Part shown: positions 18,610 to 25,886 of the stretch, one piece after another
How positions within the stretch are numbered: position 1 is the stretch's first letter
How the letters are laid out: every line of letters begins with the position of its first letter
NCBI RefSeq assembly: GCF_001556045.1
Contig: NZ_LSIC01000152.1
Location: 1-37,745, forward strand
From: Bradyrhizobium sp. CCH5-F6
GTDB taxonomy: Bacteria > Pseudomonadota > Alphaproteobacteria > Rhizobiales > Xanthobacteraceae
DNA length: 37,745 bases
Direction of reading: 5' to 3'
Notes under the pieces: model-generated
What the model saw: the letters and a program-made list of their open reading frames with translations, nothing else
The model's database searches: none
What the model was told of the DNA's origin: nothing
Made by a program: the position numbers and the translations under genes

Positions 18610-19509
18610 ATGTCGATCGAACGCGATCTTCGCGGATATGGCCGGTCACGCCCCGACATCGTCTGGCCCAACGGAGCCCGAGTCGCGGTCTCGCTGGTGG
18701 TGAATTTCGAGGAGGGCGCCGAACTCGCGGTCGAGCAGGGCGACGCCGCGACCGAGCAGTATGGCGAGGTCGCATCGACATCGCCGCCGGGCGTGCGCGA
18801 TCTCGTCCAGGAGCAGGTGTTCGACTACGGCCTGCGCGCCGGCCTGTGGCGGTTCCTCGACACCTTCGCCGCCGCGAAGATTCGTTCCACCTTCATGATG
18901 TGCGGACGTGCCGTCGAGCGCGTGCCGGACCTTGCCCGCGCCGTGGTCGAAGCCGGCCACGAACCGGCGGTTCACGGCTGGCGCTGGCTGCCGCACGCGC
19001 TCTATGGAGATGCCGAGACGGAGCGTCGTGACATCGAGAAGACGCGCGACGTCATCGCCCGCGCGACCGGGGTGGCTCCGGTCGGCTTCATGTCGCGCGG
19101 CAGTCAGAGCCCGTGGACGCGCGATATCCTGATCGGGCTCGGCTTCGCCTACGATTCCAACGCACTCGACGACGATTTGCCCTATTGGAGCCGGTCGCCG
19201 CGAGGATCGATGCTGGTCCTGCCCTATGGCTTCGACACCAACGACATGAAGTTTTTCCATCCGAACGGCTTCGTACAGCCGGAGGATTTTTCGAATTATG
19301 TGAACGCCGCTCTGGCGACGCTGGTCGAGGAGGCAGAGGGCGGCCGTTCCGCGATGCTGTCGGTCGGATTTCACCTGCGCATTTGCGGCAGGCCCGCGCG
19401 CTTCCGCGCAGTGAAGGCCATCCTCGCCGAGCTGGCACGGCTGGAGGGCCGGGTCTGGGTCGCGACGCGCGCCGACATCGCGGCGCATTTTCGTAAAGTC
19501 GCGCGCTAA
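18610..19509 (+). CDS. polysaccharide-deacetylase-fold hydrolase, PuuE allantoinase-like
   Basis: The 299-residue protein has the opening of the PuuE group ('RDLRGYGRSRPDIVWPNGARVAVSLVVNFEEGAE' in outline: 'YGRSRPDIVWPNGA', 'NFEEGAE'), then 'RSTFMMCGRAVER', 'GHEPAVHGWRW', 'GFMSRGSQSPWTRDIL' and 'SVGFHLRICGRPAR'. PuuE enzymes are cofactor-light allantoinases; other members deacetylate or open small cyclic amides, or act on sugars. It begins two bases after the permease stop, so the imported compound is probably its substrate. Together with the racemase across the operator this fits allantoin- or hydantoin-like catabolism, but that is inference. Confidence 0.78.
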   Translation: MSIERDLRGYGRSRPDIVWPNGARVAVSLVVNFEEGAELAVEQGDAATEQYGEVASTSPPGVRDLVQEQVFDYGLRAGLWRFLDTFAAAKIRSTFMMCGRAVERVPDLARAVVEAGHEPAVHGWRWLPHALYGDAETERRDIEKTRDVIARATGVAPVGFMSRGSQSPWTRDILIGLGFAYDSNALDDDLPYWSRSPRGSMLVLPYGFDTNDMKFFHPNGFVQPEDFSNYVNAALATLVEEAEGGRSAMLSVGFHLRICGRPARFRAVKAILAELARLEGRVWVATRADIAAHFRKVAR

Positions 19510-19616
19510 GCCGACCGCACGCCCGCAACGAACGTGCTGACCTTGTCCTGCAGCGATTGCAGCTTCGTCAGCCGGTCGCTCGATTGCAGCACGAAGCCGG
19601 CGGCTTGGCCCTCTCC
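19506..19616 (-). pseudogene. 3' stub of a methyl-accepting chemotaxis protein
   Basis: On the minus strand, about 36 residues ending in TAG at 19506-19508 read '...FVLQSSDRLTKLQSLQDKVSTFVAGVRSA' in outline ('LQSSDRLTKL', 'KVSTFVAGVRSA'). That pattern is the usual C-terminus of alphaproteobacterial chemoreceptors (amphipathic helix, then V..F...VRAA). Upstream sequence in this frame has no receptor character, so only the last piece remains. It overlaps the end of the deacetylase gene by four bases. The rest of the gap up to 19824 holds nothing I recognise. Confidence 0.45.
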
Positions 19617-19824
19617 GCGGTTCGGTGGCGCCGGATATGTTTTGCCGGCGCAATTCCGCGCGAGAGCTGCATGCATGCTCCGTCCGAGATACGATCTCTT
19701 CCAATCTAGAACACCTCGACATCGCCTCTCCAAGCGTTGACTTGGAAGGGTCTCTGACGGAACGATCGGCGCAGATCATCCGCGCCAGCTCTGACGCGAG
19801 GCGCAGCCAAAGGCCAGAGGTTCA

Positions 19825-20325
19825 ATGCATCAATCGACACATACCAGGCCGCTCGACCTTCCTGCGCTGAGCGCAGCGGAGCGGCTCTTCATCTGGGGGT
19901 TTAGGGCGAAGGCACGACGCGGAGGCGCCGTTCCGACCGCGGCCGACATCAAGGAGGTGTACGACCATTTCCGCGTTGGCGACGCCGTGCCCTCGCTGGA
20001 GTCCATCATCGAGATCTTCGCCTGCACGGCCCACACGGCGATCGAAGTGCACTGCCCGACGTGTCCACGCATGTCGGACAGCGAACGCGGACTTCTGCGC
20101 GCCATCGCCGCAGCACAGCAGGATCGCGTCGACATCGCCCGCGAACAGTTCGAGCACTGGCTGCCGCCGGTCGGCGCCGATTGGGCGCTCGCACCGGTCC
20201 AGGGGCTTGCAACGATCTTCCGCGTGGCCGGTCTCATCCTGCCCGACCGGCACGTGCGGTCTCACGACCATGATCGGATCATGGCGATGAAGAGCTGGCT
20301 GGTCGGAAGCCCCACGCTGCACTGA
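19825..20325 (+). CDS. unknown protein with CxxC-type motif, first of a tandem pair
   Basis: The 166-residue protein is not recognised. It has no signal peptide or membrane helix. A short helical first half ('ADIKEVYDHFRVGDAVPSLES') is followed by 'HCPTCPRMSDSERGLLRAIAAAQ', a CxxC pair before a helix, then 'EHWLPP' and a hydrophobic 'LATIFRVAGLILPDRH'. GAGG at about 19817 precedes the ATG. The next gene starts 12 bases after its stop and encodes a protein with a similar Cys/Ser/Glu block, so the two look like diverged duplicates working together. Confidence 0.65.
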   Translation: MHQSTHTRPLDLPALSAAERLFIWGFRAKARRGGAVPTAADIKEVYDHFRVGDAVPSLESIIEIFACTAHTAIEVHCPTCPRMSDSERGLLRAIAAAQQDRVDIAREQFEHWLPPVGADWALAPVQGLATIFRVAGLILPDRHVRSHDHDRIMAMKSWLVGSPTLH

Positions 20326-20337
20326 CGAGGACGTCTC

Positions 20338-20811
20338 ATGATGCAGGATGCACGCGATCGCACGGCGGTCGTGGACGCCGGCCAGTCGCAACTTTGTCCG
20401 CTCAAAGCCGCGCTTGCGGCGCGACCTTGCGTCGAAAGCTACGATGAGTTCTGCCGCGTCGCACTGTCGCTGTGCCGGTTCATCGGAGCGGCCTACGCCA
20501 CCGGCGCTTCCGATTGCTGGGAAGCGGCGTATCGCTTCGCGGACGAGGCGCCCGGCGTTGCCGACAGCCCGCTGCTGGTCGCACGGGCTGCCGCACTCGT
20601 CAGAGTCCTGCGCAGCGGCCGGCCGTGCGAGCTGTGCTTCATGCCGCCATCCTGCCGGCGCCTGTCGAAGGACGAGGCAGAATTGATGCGCCTGCTGGCA
20701 GTCGCACGCCGCAGGCAGCCGGGCGAGCTCGAGTCCATCGTTTGCCAATTCGTCGGTGCCGGCAAGGAGGATGCGGCAACGCGGGCCGTCAACGCGCTTG
20801 CGTTCTGCTGA
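20338..20811 (+). CDS. unknown Cys-rich protein, second of a tandem pair
   Basis: The 157-residue protein is not recognised. It contains nine or so cysteines, clustered in 'GRPCELCFMPPSCRRLSKDE'. That stretch parallels 'HCPTCPRMSDSE' of the preceding protein and, like it, is followed by a helix 'LMRLLAVARRR'. No signal peptide is apparent, so it should be cytoplasmic. The ATG pair at 20338-20343 follows GAGGA with usual spacing. Metal binding or a thiol role is possible but unproved. Confidence 0.65.
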   Translation: MMQDARDRTAVVDAGQSQLCPLKAALAARPCVESYDEFCRVALSLCRFIGAAYATGASDCWEAAYRFADEAPGVADSPLLVARAAALVRVLRSGRPCELCFMPPSCRRLSKDEAELMRLLAVARRRQPGELESIVCQFVGAGKEDAATRAVNALAFC

Positions 20812-20935
20812 AGTCTGTCGAGCCCCTCTTGCCGGGCACGCTCGATGCACCCAAGGACGCGGGACACGGTATCGCGCGGAATGGTATGTCCACGGGGATG
20901 GATTGCCCGTAGCGGATTGAGACGCTATGCGGGCT

Positions 20936-21865
20936 TCAAACCGCTGCAACGCACGCCTCCATGATGCCGTCGATCTCCGCCTTCGAAAGCACCCCAAGCT
21001 CGGCGATGAAGACGATCCGCGTCCGCGGCACGCCTGGTGCCGGCGCATCGCCGGGGGCCAGCGTCGCGCGGCCGGCGGCGAACTGGAAGACCATCATGCG
21101 ACCGGGCTGCTCGACCGTCTCGAACAGTCCTTTTGCGCGCGCGAGCTTCGGCGCCAGTCGGTTGATGGCCTGCTGCAAGCGGGGCAGCGAGACCGGCTTG
21201 TCCGAGGTCCAGCTCAGCGTCTCGAAGCGTTCCTCTGCCGGTCGCCGCGGGCCCGGTTCGCGCGGCTTGGGTGCACGATCGACGTTCGCGGGAAACAGCA
21301 GCGCGGCAGGAATTTCACCATGCTGTGCATCGACCACGACGGCGGGAACACGCAGCGCGCGGATGGCCGCGCGCATGCGCGCCCCCGCGCCCGCGTCCGC
21401 CAGATCCAGCTTGCTGAGCGCCACGATATCGGCGACGCGCAGCTGCGAACGCTGGAGCGCGTCGTCGAGGGCGGCAGGCGGTGCCGTCGCGTCCATCACG
21501 CAGAGCACCGTCTCCAGCGACGCCTCGCGCAGGATCACCGGGTCCATCAGATTACGGACGATGTCGGCGGGATCGGCGACGCCGCTGGTCTCGATGACGA
21601 TGTAGTCGGGCCTGGGATCGCGCCGCAGCAGCGTCGAGAGCGTGCGCAGCAGATCGCCCTCGAGCGAACAGCAGATGCAGCCATTGGCAAGGCTGACCAC
21701 GCCGTCGCTGGCGCCCGCGATCAGCTCCGCATCGATGTTGATCGCACCGAAATCGTTGACCACGGCGGCGATCCGCCGCCCCTCCGCATGGGCCAGCAGA
21801 TGGTTCACGACCGTGGTCTTGCCCGCCCCCAAAAAGCCCGTCACCAGGAGAATGGGGACCGGCAT
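20936..21865 (-). CDS. CobW/COG0523-family GTPase (metal chaperone type)
   Basis: The 309-residue protein has the P-loop 'GFLGAGKTT', the metal-binding 'GCICCS' (CxCC), 'IETSGVADP', and 'LSKLDL' as the NKxD-like GTP site (note SKLD). A CobW C-terminal domain follows ('RFETLSWTSDKPVSLPRLQQAI'). The family uses GTP to deliver Zn or Co to target enzymes, or serves cobalamin synthesis. It starts four bases after the stop of the deacylase gene, which encodes a metal-dependent amidohydrolase and is an obvious candidate client. There is no long His-rich tail. Confidence 0.87.
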   Translation of the reverse strand: MPVPILLVTGFLGAGKTTVVNHLLAHAEGRRIAAVVNDFGAINIDAELIAGASDGVVSLANGCICCSLEGDLLRTLSTLLRRDPRPDYIVIETSGVADPADIVRNLMDPVILREASLETVLCVMDATAPPAALDDALQRSQLRVADIVALSKLDLADAGAGARMRAAIRALRVPAVVVDAQHGEIPAALLFPANVDRAPKPREPGPRRPAEERFETLSWTSDKPVSLPRLQQAINRLAPKLARAKGLFETVEQPGRMMVFQFAAGRATLAPGDAPAPGVPRTRIVFIAELGVLSKAEIDGIMEACVAAV

Positions 21866-21869
21866 GCGT

Positions 21870-23360
21870 TCAGCCCTCGACGACGGGACGGCGCACGGCC
21901 TTGCCCGGCCGCGCCGCCGCGTCCAGCACGCCGTCGGAGATCAGCGGCTGGCCGCTGACCACGAGATGCCGCACGCCCTCCGAGGGACGGTTCATCGCGG
22001 TGAAGGTCGCGCGGTCCGAGAGCTTCTCGTAGTCGAACACGACGATGTCGGCATCCGCGTCTTTCGCGAGCCGGCCCTTGGCGCGCATCGCGGGCGTGCT
22101 CTGCGACAGGATCTCCGCCGGGATCAGCGCGCATTTGCGCACGCCTTCCAGCAGCGACACGGTCTTGCGCTCGCGCACCCATTCGCGGATGAATTTCGTG
22201 AAGCAGCCGGCAGAGCGCGGATGCGAGGTGGCGTCATCCGGCAGCGGCCAGGCATCGCCGGTATAGGTGCTGCCGTCGGAGAGCGTCCAAGGCATCGCGT
22301 CGGAAGCGATCGCGCCGCCGGGATACAGCACCGACATGTCGAGCAGGTCGCGGTGATGCGCATTGTTCTCGGTGTCGAGGATGTGCCAGAGCACCAGCGA
22401 TGACGGCTCCTCGGCCTGCGCCTTGAGCAGCTCCTCGCGATCGTGGAAGCGGTAGCCGTCGGTGACGCGCTGCACGGAATCGTAGCCGGTGCCGTTGCGC
22501 TCGACGAACTCGGGATCGCTGAAGAAGGCGGCGGCCAGCACGGTCGAGCCGGTGCCGTAAGGATAGGCCTCGACCGTGATCGGCAGACCCTGCGCCTGCG
22601 CTTTTGCAATCAGCACGCGGCAGCGCTCGACGTCGGTCTTGCTCGACGAGTTGAAATGGCAGATGTGCATGTGCGCGCCGGTGGCACCGGCATAGCCGAT
22701 CAGGCGGATATAGGCTTCCGCCGCGCTCTCGGGGTCGATGCGCGACATGAAGGCGACGTGGGTGAAGGTCGGCACGTCCTTGGCCGCAGCCAGCTGGCAC
22801 ACCGCGGTCAGCTCCTGCACGCCGGCGCCCGGCGCATAGGCGTTGAGGATGCCGATGCCGATGCCGCCCTCGTTCAGGCCGCGCGCGAGGCGCTCGAGGA
22901 TGCCGGCGACCTCGGCTTCGCTCGCGACATTGTCGATCCAGCGGCGGTCGCGCATGGCGTTGCCGAACGCCTCCAGCGAGCTCTCCGCATTGGAGCCCGT
23001 CATCGCGCCGATGCGGGCAAAGGCCCAGTTGGTGGCGGCGCCGTAGTTCAGCACGCGGCCTTGCCGAGCCTGCCGCTCGTACCAGGATGCGACCGGCAGC
23101 ACGCCGGCCTCGAGGTCCAGCGTCGTCGTGACGCCGTCGAAGGCCTGCATGCGATCGGCGGGGACCGACTGGCCATGCGCATGCAGATCGATGAAGCCGG
23201 GCGCGACCACGAGGCCGGCCGCGTCGATCACGCGCTCCGCGCCGCCGAGGCCGGTGCCGACGGCGGCGATCTTGCCGTCGATCACGGCAATATCCCCCAC
23301 CGCGTCCATGCCGCTCGCGGGATCCACCACCCGCCCGCCCGAAATCACCAAGCCGCCCAT
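21870..23360 (-). CDS. N-acyl-D-amino-acid/D-glutamate deacylase-like amidohydrolase
   Basis: The 496-residue protein is a D-aminoacylase of the amidohydrolase superfamily. The N-terminal small beta domain leads to the HxH metal site in 'PGFIDLHAHGQS'. Next come 'LDLEAGVLPVASWY' with Glu in the position that bridges the metals in D-glutamate-type deacylases, 'THVAFMS', 'MHICHFNSSS' and 'ASDAMPW'. The C-terminal 'GRLAKDADADIVVFDYE' closes the composite domain. It hydrolyses N-acyl-D-amino acids to the free D-amino acid and the acid. The CobW gene is directly downstream. Confidence 0.85.
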   Translation of the reverse strand: MGGLVISGGRVVDPASGMDAVGDIAVIDGKIAAVGTGLGGAERVIDAAGLVVAPGFIDLHAHGQSVPADRMQAFDGVTTTLDLEAGVLPVASWYERQARQGRVLNYGAATNWAFARIGAMTGSNAESSLEAFGNAMRDRRWIDNVASEAEVAGILERLARGLNEGGIGIGILNAYAPGAGVQELTAVCQLAAAKDVPTFTHVAFMSRIDPESAAEAYIRLIGYAGATGAHMHICHFNSSSKTDVERCRVLIAKAQAQGLPITVEAYPYGTGSTVLAAAFFSDPEFVERNGTGYDSVQRVTDGYRFHDREELLKAQAEEPSSLVLWHILDTENNAHHRDLLDMSVLYPGGAIASDAMPWTLSDGSTYTGDAWPLPDDATSHPRSAGCFTKFIREWVRERKTVSLLEGVRKCALIPAEILSQSTPAMRAKGRLAKDADADIVVFDYEKLSDRATFTAMNRPSEGVRHLVVSGQPLISDGVLDAAARPGKAVRRPVVEG

Positions 23361-23514
23361 GTCGTCACTCCACCATCAAGGCCGTCGCATCTGCCGGCCT
23401 CATCCCGGCCGCATCAAGACAGATTTTCACGGCAGCGACCACCTCCGGCGATGCCAAGGCGGCATGCAGAGCGATGCATGCCCTTCGGATATGCGCGATG
23501 GATACACAGCGTCT

Positions 23515-23533
23515 GGCCGGGATCGTCCCGGCC
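23515..23533 (-). terminator. hairpin just past the lipase-like gene
   Basis: GGCCGGGA-TCG-TCCCGGCC is a perfect 8-base-pair stem, 12 bases beyond the stop of the minus-strand hydrolase gene. There is no T run. The sequence around it ('ctggccgggatcgtcccggccat') is a common Bradyrhizobium REP-like motif, so it may be repeat rather than dedicated terminator. The remaining spacer 23361-23514 shows only an unconvincing open frame. Confidence 0.4.
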
Positions 23534-23545
23534 ATGGCGGCCGCA

Positions 23546-24754
23546 TCAAAGCCCGTCGAACCACGCCTTCCACTTCGGCACCGCCGTCGCAAAGGTGCCG
23601 CGATGGGTGGTCGGGCCGGTGGAGACGGCTTCGACCGCCGGATTGCCGTTGCCGATCGCCTGCTGATAGGTCATGGCGAGCCGGCCGAGGCCGACACTGA
23701 TGGCCTCGTCGGTCTCGCCGTAATAATTGCGCACCGGGCTCTTGATGATCCAGCGATAGGCCTGCGTCTGCGCGACGAGCCGGCCGTAGGCCGAAGCCGC
23801 GAAAAACTGCGGATCGAAATAGTCGGGGCGGAGCAGCTTGTGCAGGTCGGTCGGCACGGCGGCAGCGTCGTAGGGTTCACGCAAATAGGCCTTGCGAGCC
23901 ACGTCATAATAGGCATCCGCGATCAGCGAGCGGGCGAGCCCGGGCACGCCATAGTAGTTCTCGAACGAGAACGCCGACAGGATGAACAGCGAGTTCACCC
24001 AGCTGGCGTCGTTCTTGCGGGGAAAATTGAGAAAGCCGTTCAGCGCCACGAATATGTCGACCGGCGCGCTGGCGGTCGCGGCGGCGTCGACCTTGACGCC
24101 GGCCTGCTCGAGCTTCTCCAGCATCGCCATGGTGACGAAGCCGCCCTGCGACCAGCCGGCGAGAAACAGCTTGGTCGTGGTGAGCTTGAGATGATCGAGC
24201 ACGGCGCGACTCGCCACGAGCATGTCATAGGTCGCCTGCTGGTGGCTTGCCTTGACCATGTAGCCTTCCGTCTCCGCCGACGTGCCCATCCCGAAATAGT
24301 CGGCTCCGATGACGACATATCCCTGCCCCGCGAACTGCGCGATCATCAGCTGGGTTTCGGGCGATTGGTCGGGGAACGAGGGCACCTGCTGCTTGCCGTA
24401 GACCGTGCCGTGCTCGTAGGACACCAGCGGAAACGACGTGGCCTGTGCTTCGGGGATCGCGATCAGGCCGGACGCGACCGTCGGCCTGTTGCCGCGCTCG
24501 GGCACCACCGACGAATAGGTCACGCGATAGAGCCGGACGGGATTGCGCGCCGGACTGTAGGTTACGGTAATACCGGCGAAGGCGGGCGTATCGACCTGCA
24601 TAATCCTGTTCAGCCGATCGACATCCCAGCGTGCAATGAACTGATATTGTATCGCAGCAGACAATCTGACGGGCTCACCATCCTGTGCCCCCGCCGGCCA
24701 GATGGTGATGACGTGAAGCAGAACGAGGAGGGAAAAGCGCCAGAGCGATGTCAT
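23546..24754 (-). CDS. secreted alpha/beta hydrolase, secretory-lipase-like
   Basis: The 402-residue protein begins with a clear Sec signal ('LWRFSLLVLLHVITIWPAGAQDG', cleavage near residue 23). The body has 'YEHGTVYG', 'YVVIGADYFGMG', the nucleophile elbow 'AGWSQGGFV' (GxSxG) and a late 'VEAVSTGPTTHRGTF' with the likely catalytic His. The arrangement resembles secretory lipase/esterase proteins that act on lipids or esters outside the inner membrane. I start at ATG 24754 because it gives the signal peptide; an upstream ATG at 24826 puts 24 polar residues before it. Confidence 0.78.
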   Translation of the reverse strand: MTSLWRFSLLVLLHVITIWPAGAQDGEPVRLSAAIQYQFIARWDVDRLNRIMQVDTPAFAGITVTYSPARNPVRLYRVTYSSVVPERGNRPTVASGLIAIPEAQATSFPLVSYEHGTVYGKQQVPSFPDQSPETQLMIAQFAGQGYVVIGADYFGMGTSAETEGYMVKASHQQATYDMLVASRAVLDHLKLTTTKLFLAGWSQGGFVTMAMLEKLEQAGVKVDAAATASAPVDIFVALNGFLNFPRKNDASWVNSLFILSAFSFENYYGVPGLARSLIADAYYDVARKAYLREPYDAAAVPTDLHKLLRPDYFDPQFFAASAYGRLVAQTQAYRWIIKSPVRNYYGETDEAISVGLGRLAMTYQQAIGNGNPAVEAVSTGPTTHRGTFATAVPKWKAWFDGL

Positions 24755-24917
24755 GCAGGGACCCGTTGAAAGTGGATAGGCCGGTGCTACACGGTTTGCA
24801 TTGAGATTGTGTTTCGCAGCGCTCATGCCGCCCGGAAGGTGGTCCTGCAGAAAAGCATGCTCACAACCGCACGCGTCTGCGTTCTCGCGGCAGGTTTTGC
24901 CCGAGTCGTGCCATTCT

Positions 24918-25436
24918 CCTCACCCTCTCCGAAAGGAAAGGGCGCAGGGAAGACCGGGCGCCGGCTGGCACCCATAAAACCCCCATGCGAAAATGCTGCA
25001 CGCGCAATGCACAGGGGAGACACAGGGCAGCCGAGACCAGGCCTTCCCTGCGCAATGGTTTGACGGCCTATGCCGCGCTCTCCCGGGAGCCGAGTTCCTT
25101 CTGGCCTCCCTCACCTCCGCGAAATGCACGCTACCCGCGCCGGTTGACGCGCTGACGCCTTCGCCGAGGCTTGACCGTAGCAACGACGGCCAGGACCACA
25201 CGGTTTCGCCGTACGCAGGCCGTCCGGCTTCGCCAATTGGCTCCGCCGGACATGAGCGCCGTCCGTCTTTGCAGGGAGTGCCATGCTCACGAGGTTCATC
25301 TCGCCCTGCACGCACAGGCCCCGCCTTGGCGCCGCCCGCGTCCATCGCAAACCCGGCCCGCGTTCGTGACGACGTACGACCGCCCCTTTTGTGGGCCAGG
25401 ACGAGCCGACAAATACGACAAATCCGAATTTCGGTA
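24918..25436 (-). repeat. long Bradyrhizobium-type intergenic repeat with conserved inverted arms
   Basis: The block reads best on the minus strand: '...ggaggtgagggaggccagaa', 'ggaactcggctcccgggaga', then GCGCAGGGAAG and, about 90 bases on, CTTCCCTGCGC. On the plus strand the arms are 24942-24952 and 25043-25053, a perfect 11-base inverted repeat. I recall this sequence type from many intergenic places in Bradyrhizobium genomes, where it gives spurious 'hypothetical proteins'. Open frames here (for example 24920-25693 minus) look like such artefacts. Together with its flanks it fills the gap from the hydrolase gene to the riboswitch. Confidence 0.6.
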
Positions 25437-25560
25437 AAGTGGAATATTTTCGCGAGGAGGGGTTGACAGTCGATTGAGGCGTTCTGCCAGCGAACGCCGA
25501 GCGATCCGCACGTCAGCCGGTCACGGTGCAACGCGCTCATCTGCATCGCGAGACGGCCAG

Positions 25561-25589
25561 TTGACAGTCCTTTGCAAATAAAACTAGGG
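25561..25589 (+). promoter_or_regulatory. candidate promoter of the riboswitch-controlled operon
   Basis: TTGACA at 25561-25566 is a perfect -35 element. A clear -10 is missing; the 17-base spacing falls on CTAGGG, which is poor, though alphaproteobacterial -10 boxes are loose. It lies directly before the aptamer, which is the expected place. A second TTGACA at about 25463 is further away. Confidence 0.35.
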
Positions 25590-25590
25590 T

Positions 25591-25768
25591 GACTGCGACG
25601 GTTCTCCTCCGGGAGATCAATAGGGAATACGGTGCGGGGGGTCCCCCAACGCCGTGGCTGCCCCCGCAACTGTAAGCGGTGAGCCTTCGCCAAACGCCAC
25701 TGGGCTTGCGAGCCTGGGAAGGCGGCGAACAGGCAACGACCCGCGAGCCAGGAGACCTGCCGTCAGTC
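25591..25768 (+). promoter_or_regulatory. cobalamin (B12) riboswitch
   Basis: The conserved order of a cobalamin aptamer is present: AGGGAA with the following GGTGC (25622-25634), GGCTGCCCCCGCAACTGTAA (about 25656-25675), the GCCACTGGG and GGGAAGGC segments, then GCGAGCCAGGAGACCTGCC containing the B12 box at 25746-25761. The closing P1 helix is visible: GACTG (25591-25595) with CAGTC (25764-25768), and GACGG with CCGTC. It precedes the TonB receptor gene by about 120 bases, so B12 should repress that operon. Confidence 0.95.
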
Positions 25769-25815
25769 GTGGTCACACGCGAGCACATTGGGCGGGGTGT
25801 CCTGGTGAGTGTTGA

Positions 25816-25837
25816 GCTGTCTTGCTCTTGAGACAGC
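25816..25837 (+). promoter_or_regulatory. hairpin in the riboswitch expression platform
   Basis: GCTGTCT (25816-25822) and AGACAGC (25831-25837) form a perfect 7-base-pair stem over an 8-base loop. It lies between aptamer and start codon, without a T run, so control of translation rather than termination is more likely. Confidence 0.5.
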
Positions 25838-25886
25838 GGCCAAGCTGCGTTCGCGGTGACGTGCCACGTTATCGCGAGTCTATTTG

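Noticed and set aside
23365..23592. A 75-residue minus-strand frame ending 'AAVKICLDAAGMRPADATALMVE'
   Set aside because: The end looks helical, but the frame starts inside the hydrolase gene and runs through a REP-like repeat; I cannot tie it to any family.
24920..25693. A 257-codon minus-strand frame between hydrolase and riboswitch
   Set aside because: It covers a dispersed non-coding repeat and part of the B12 aptamer; this is the kind of spurious protein often called in such repeats.
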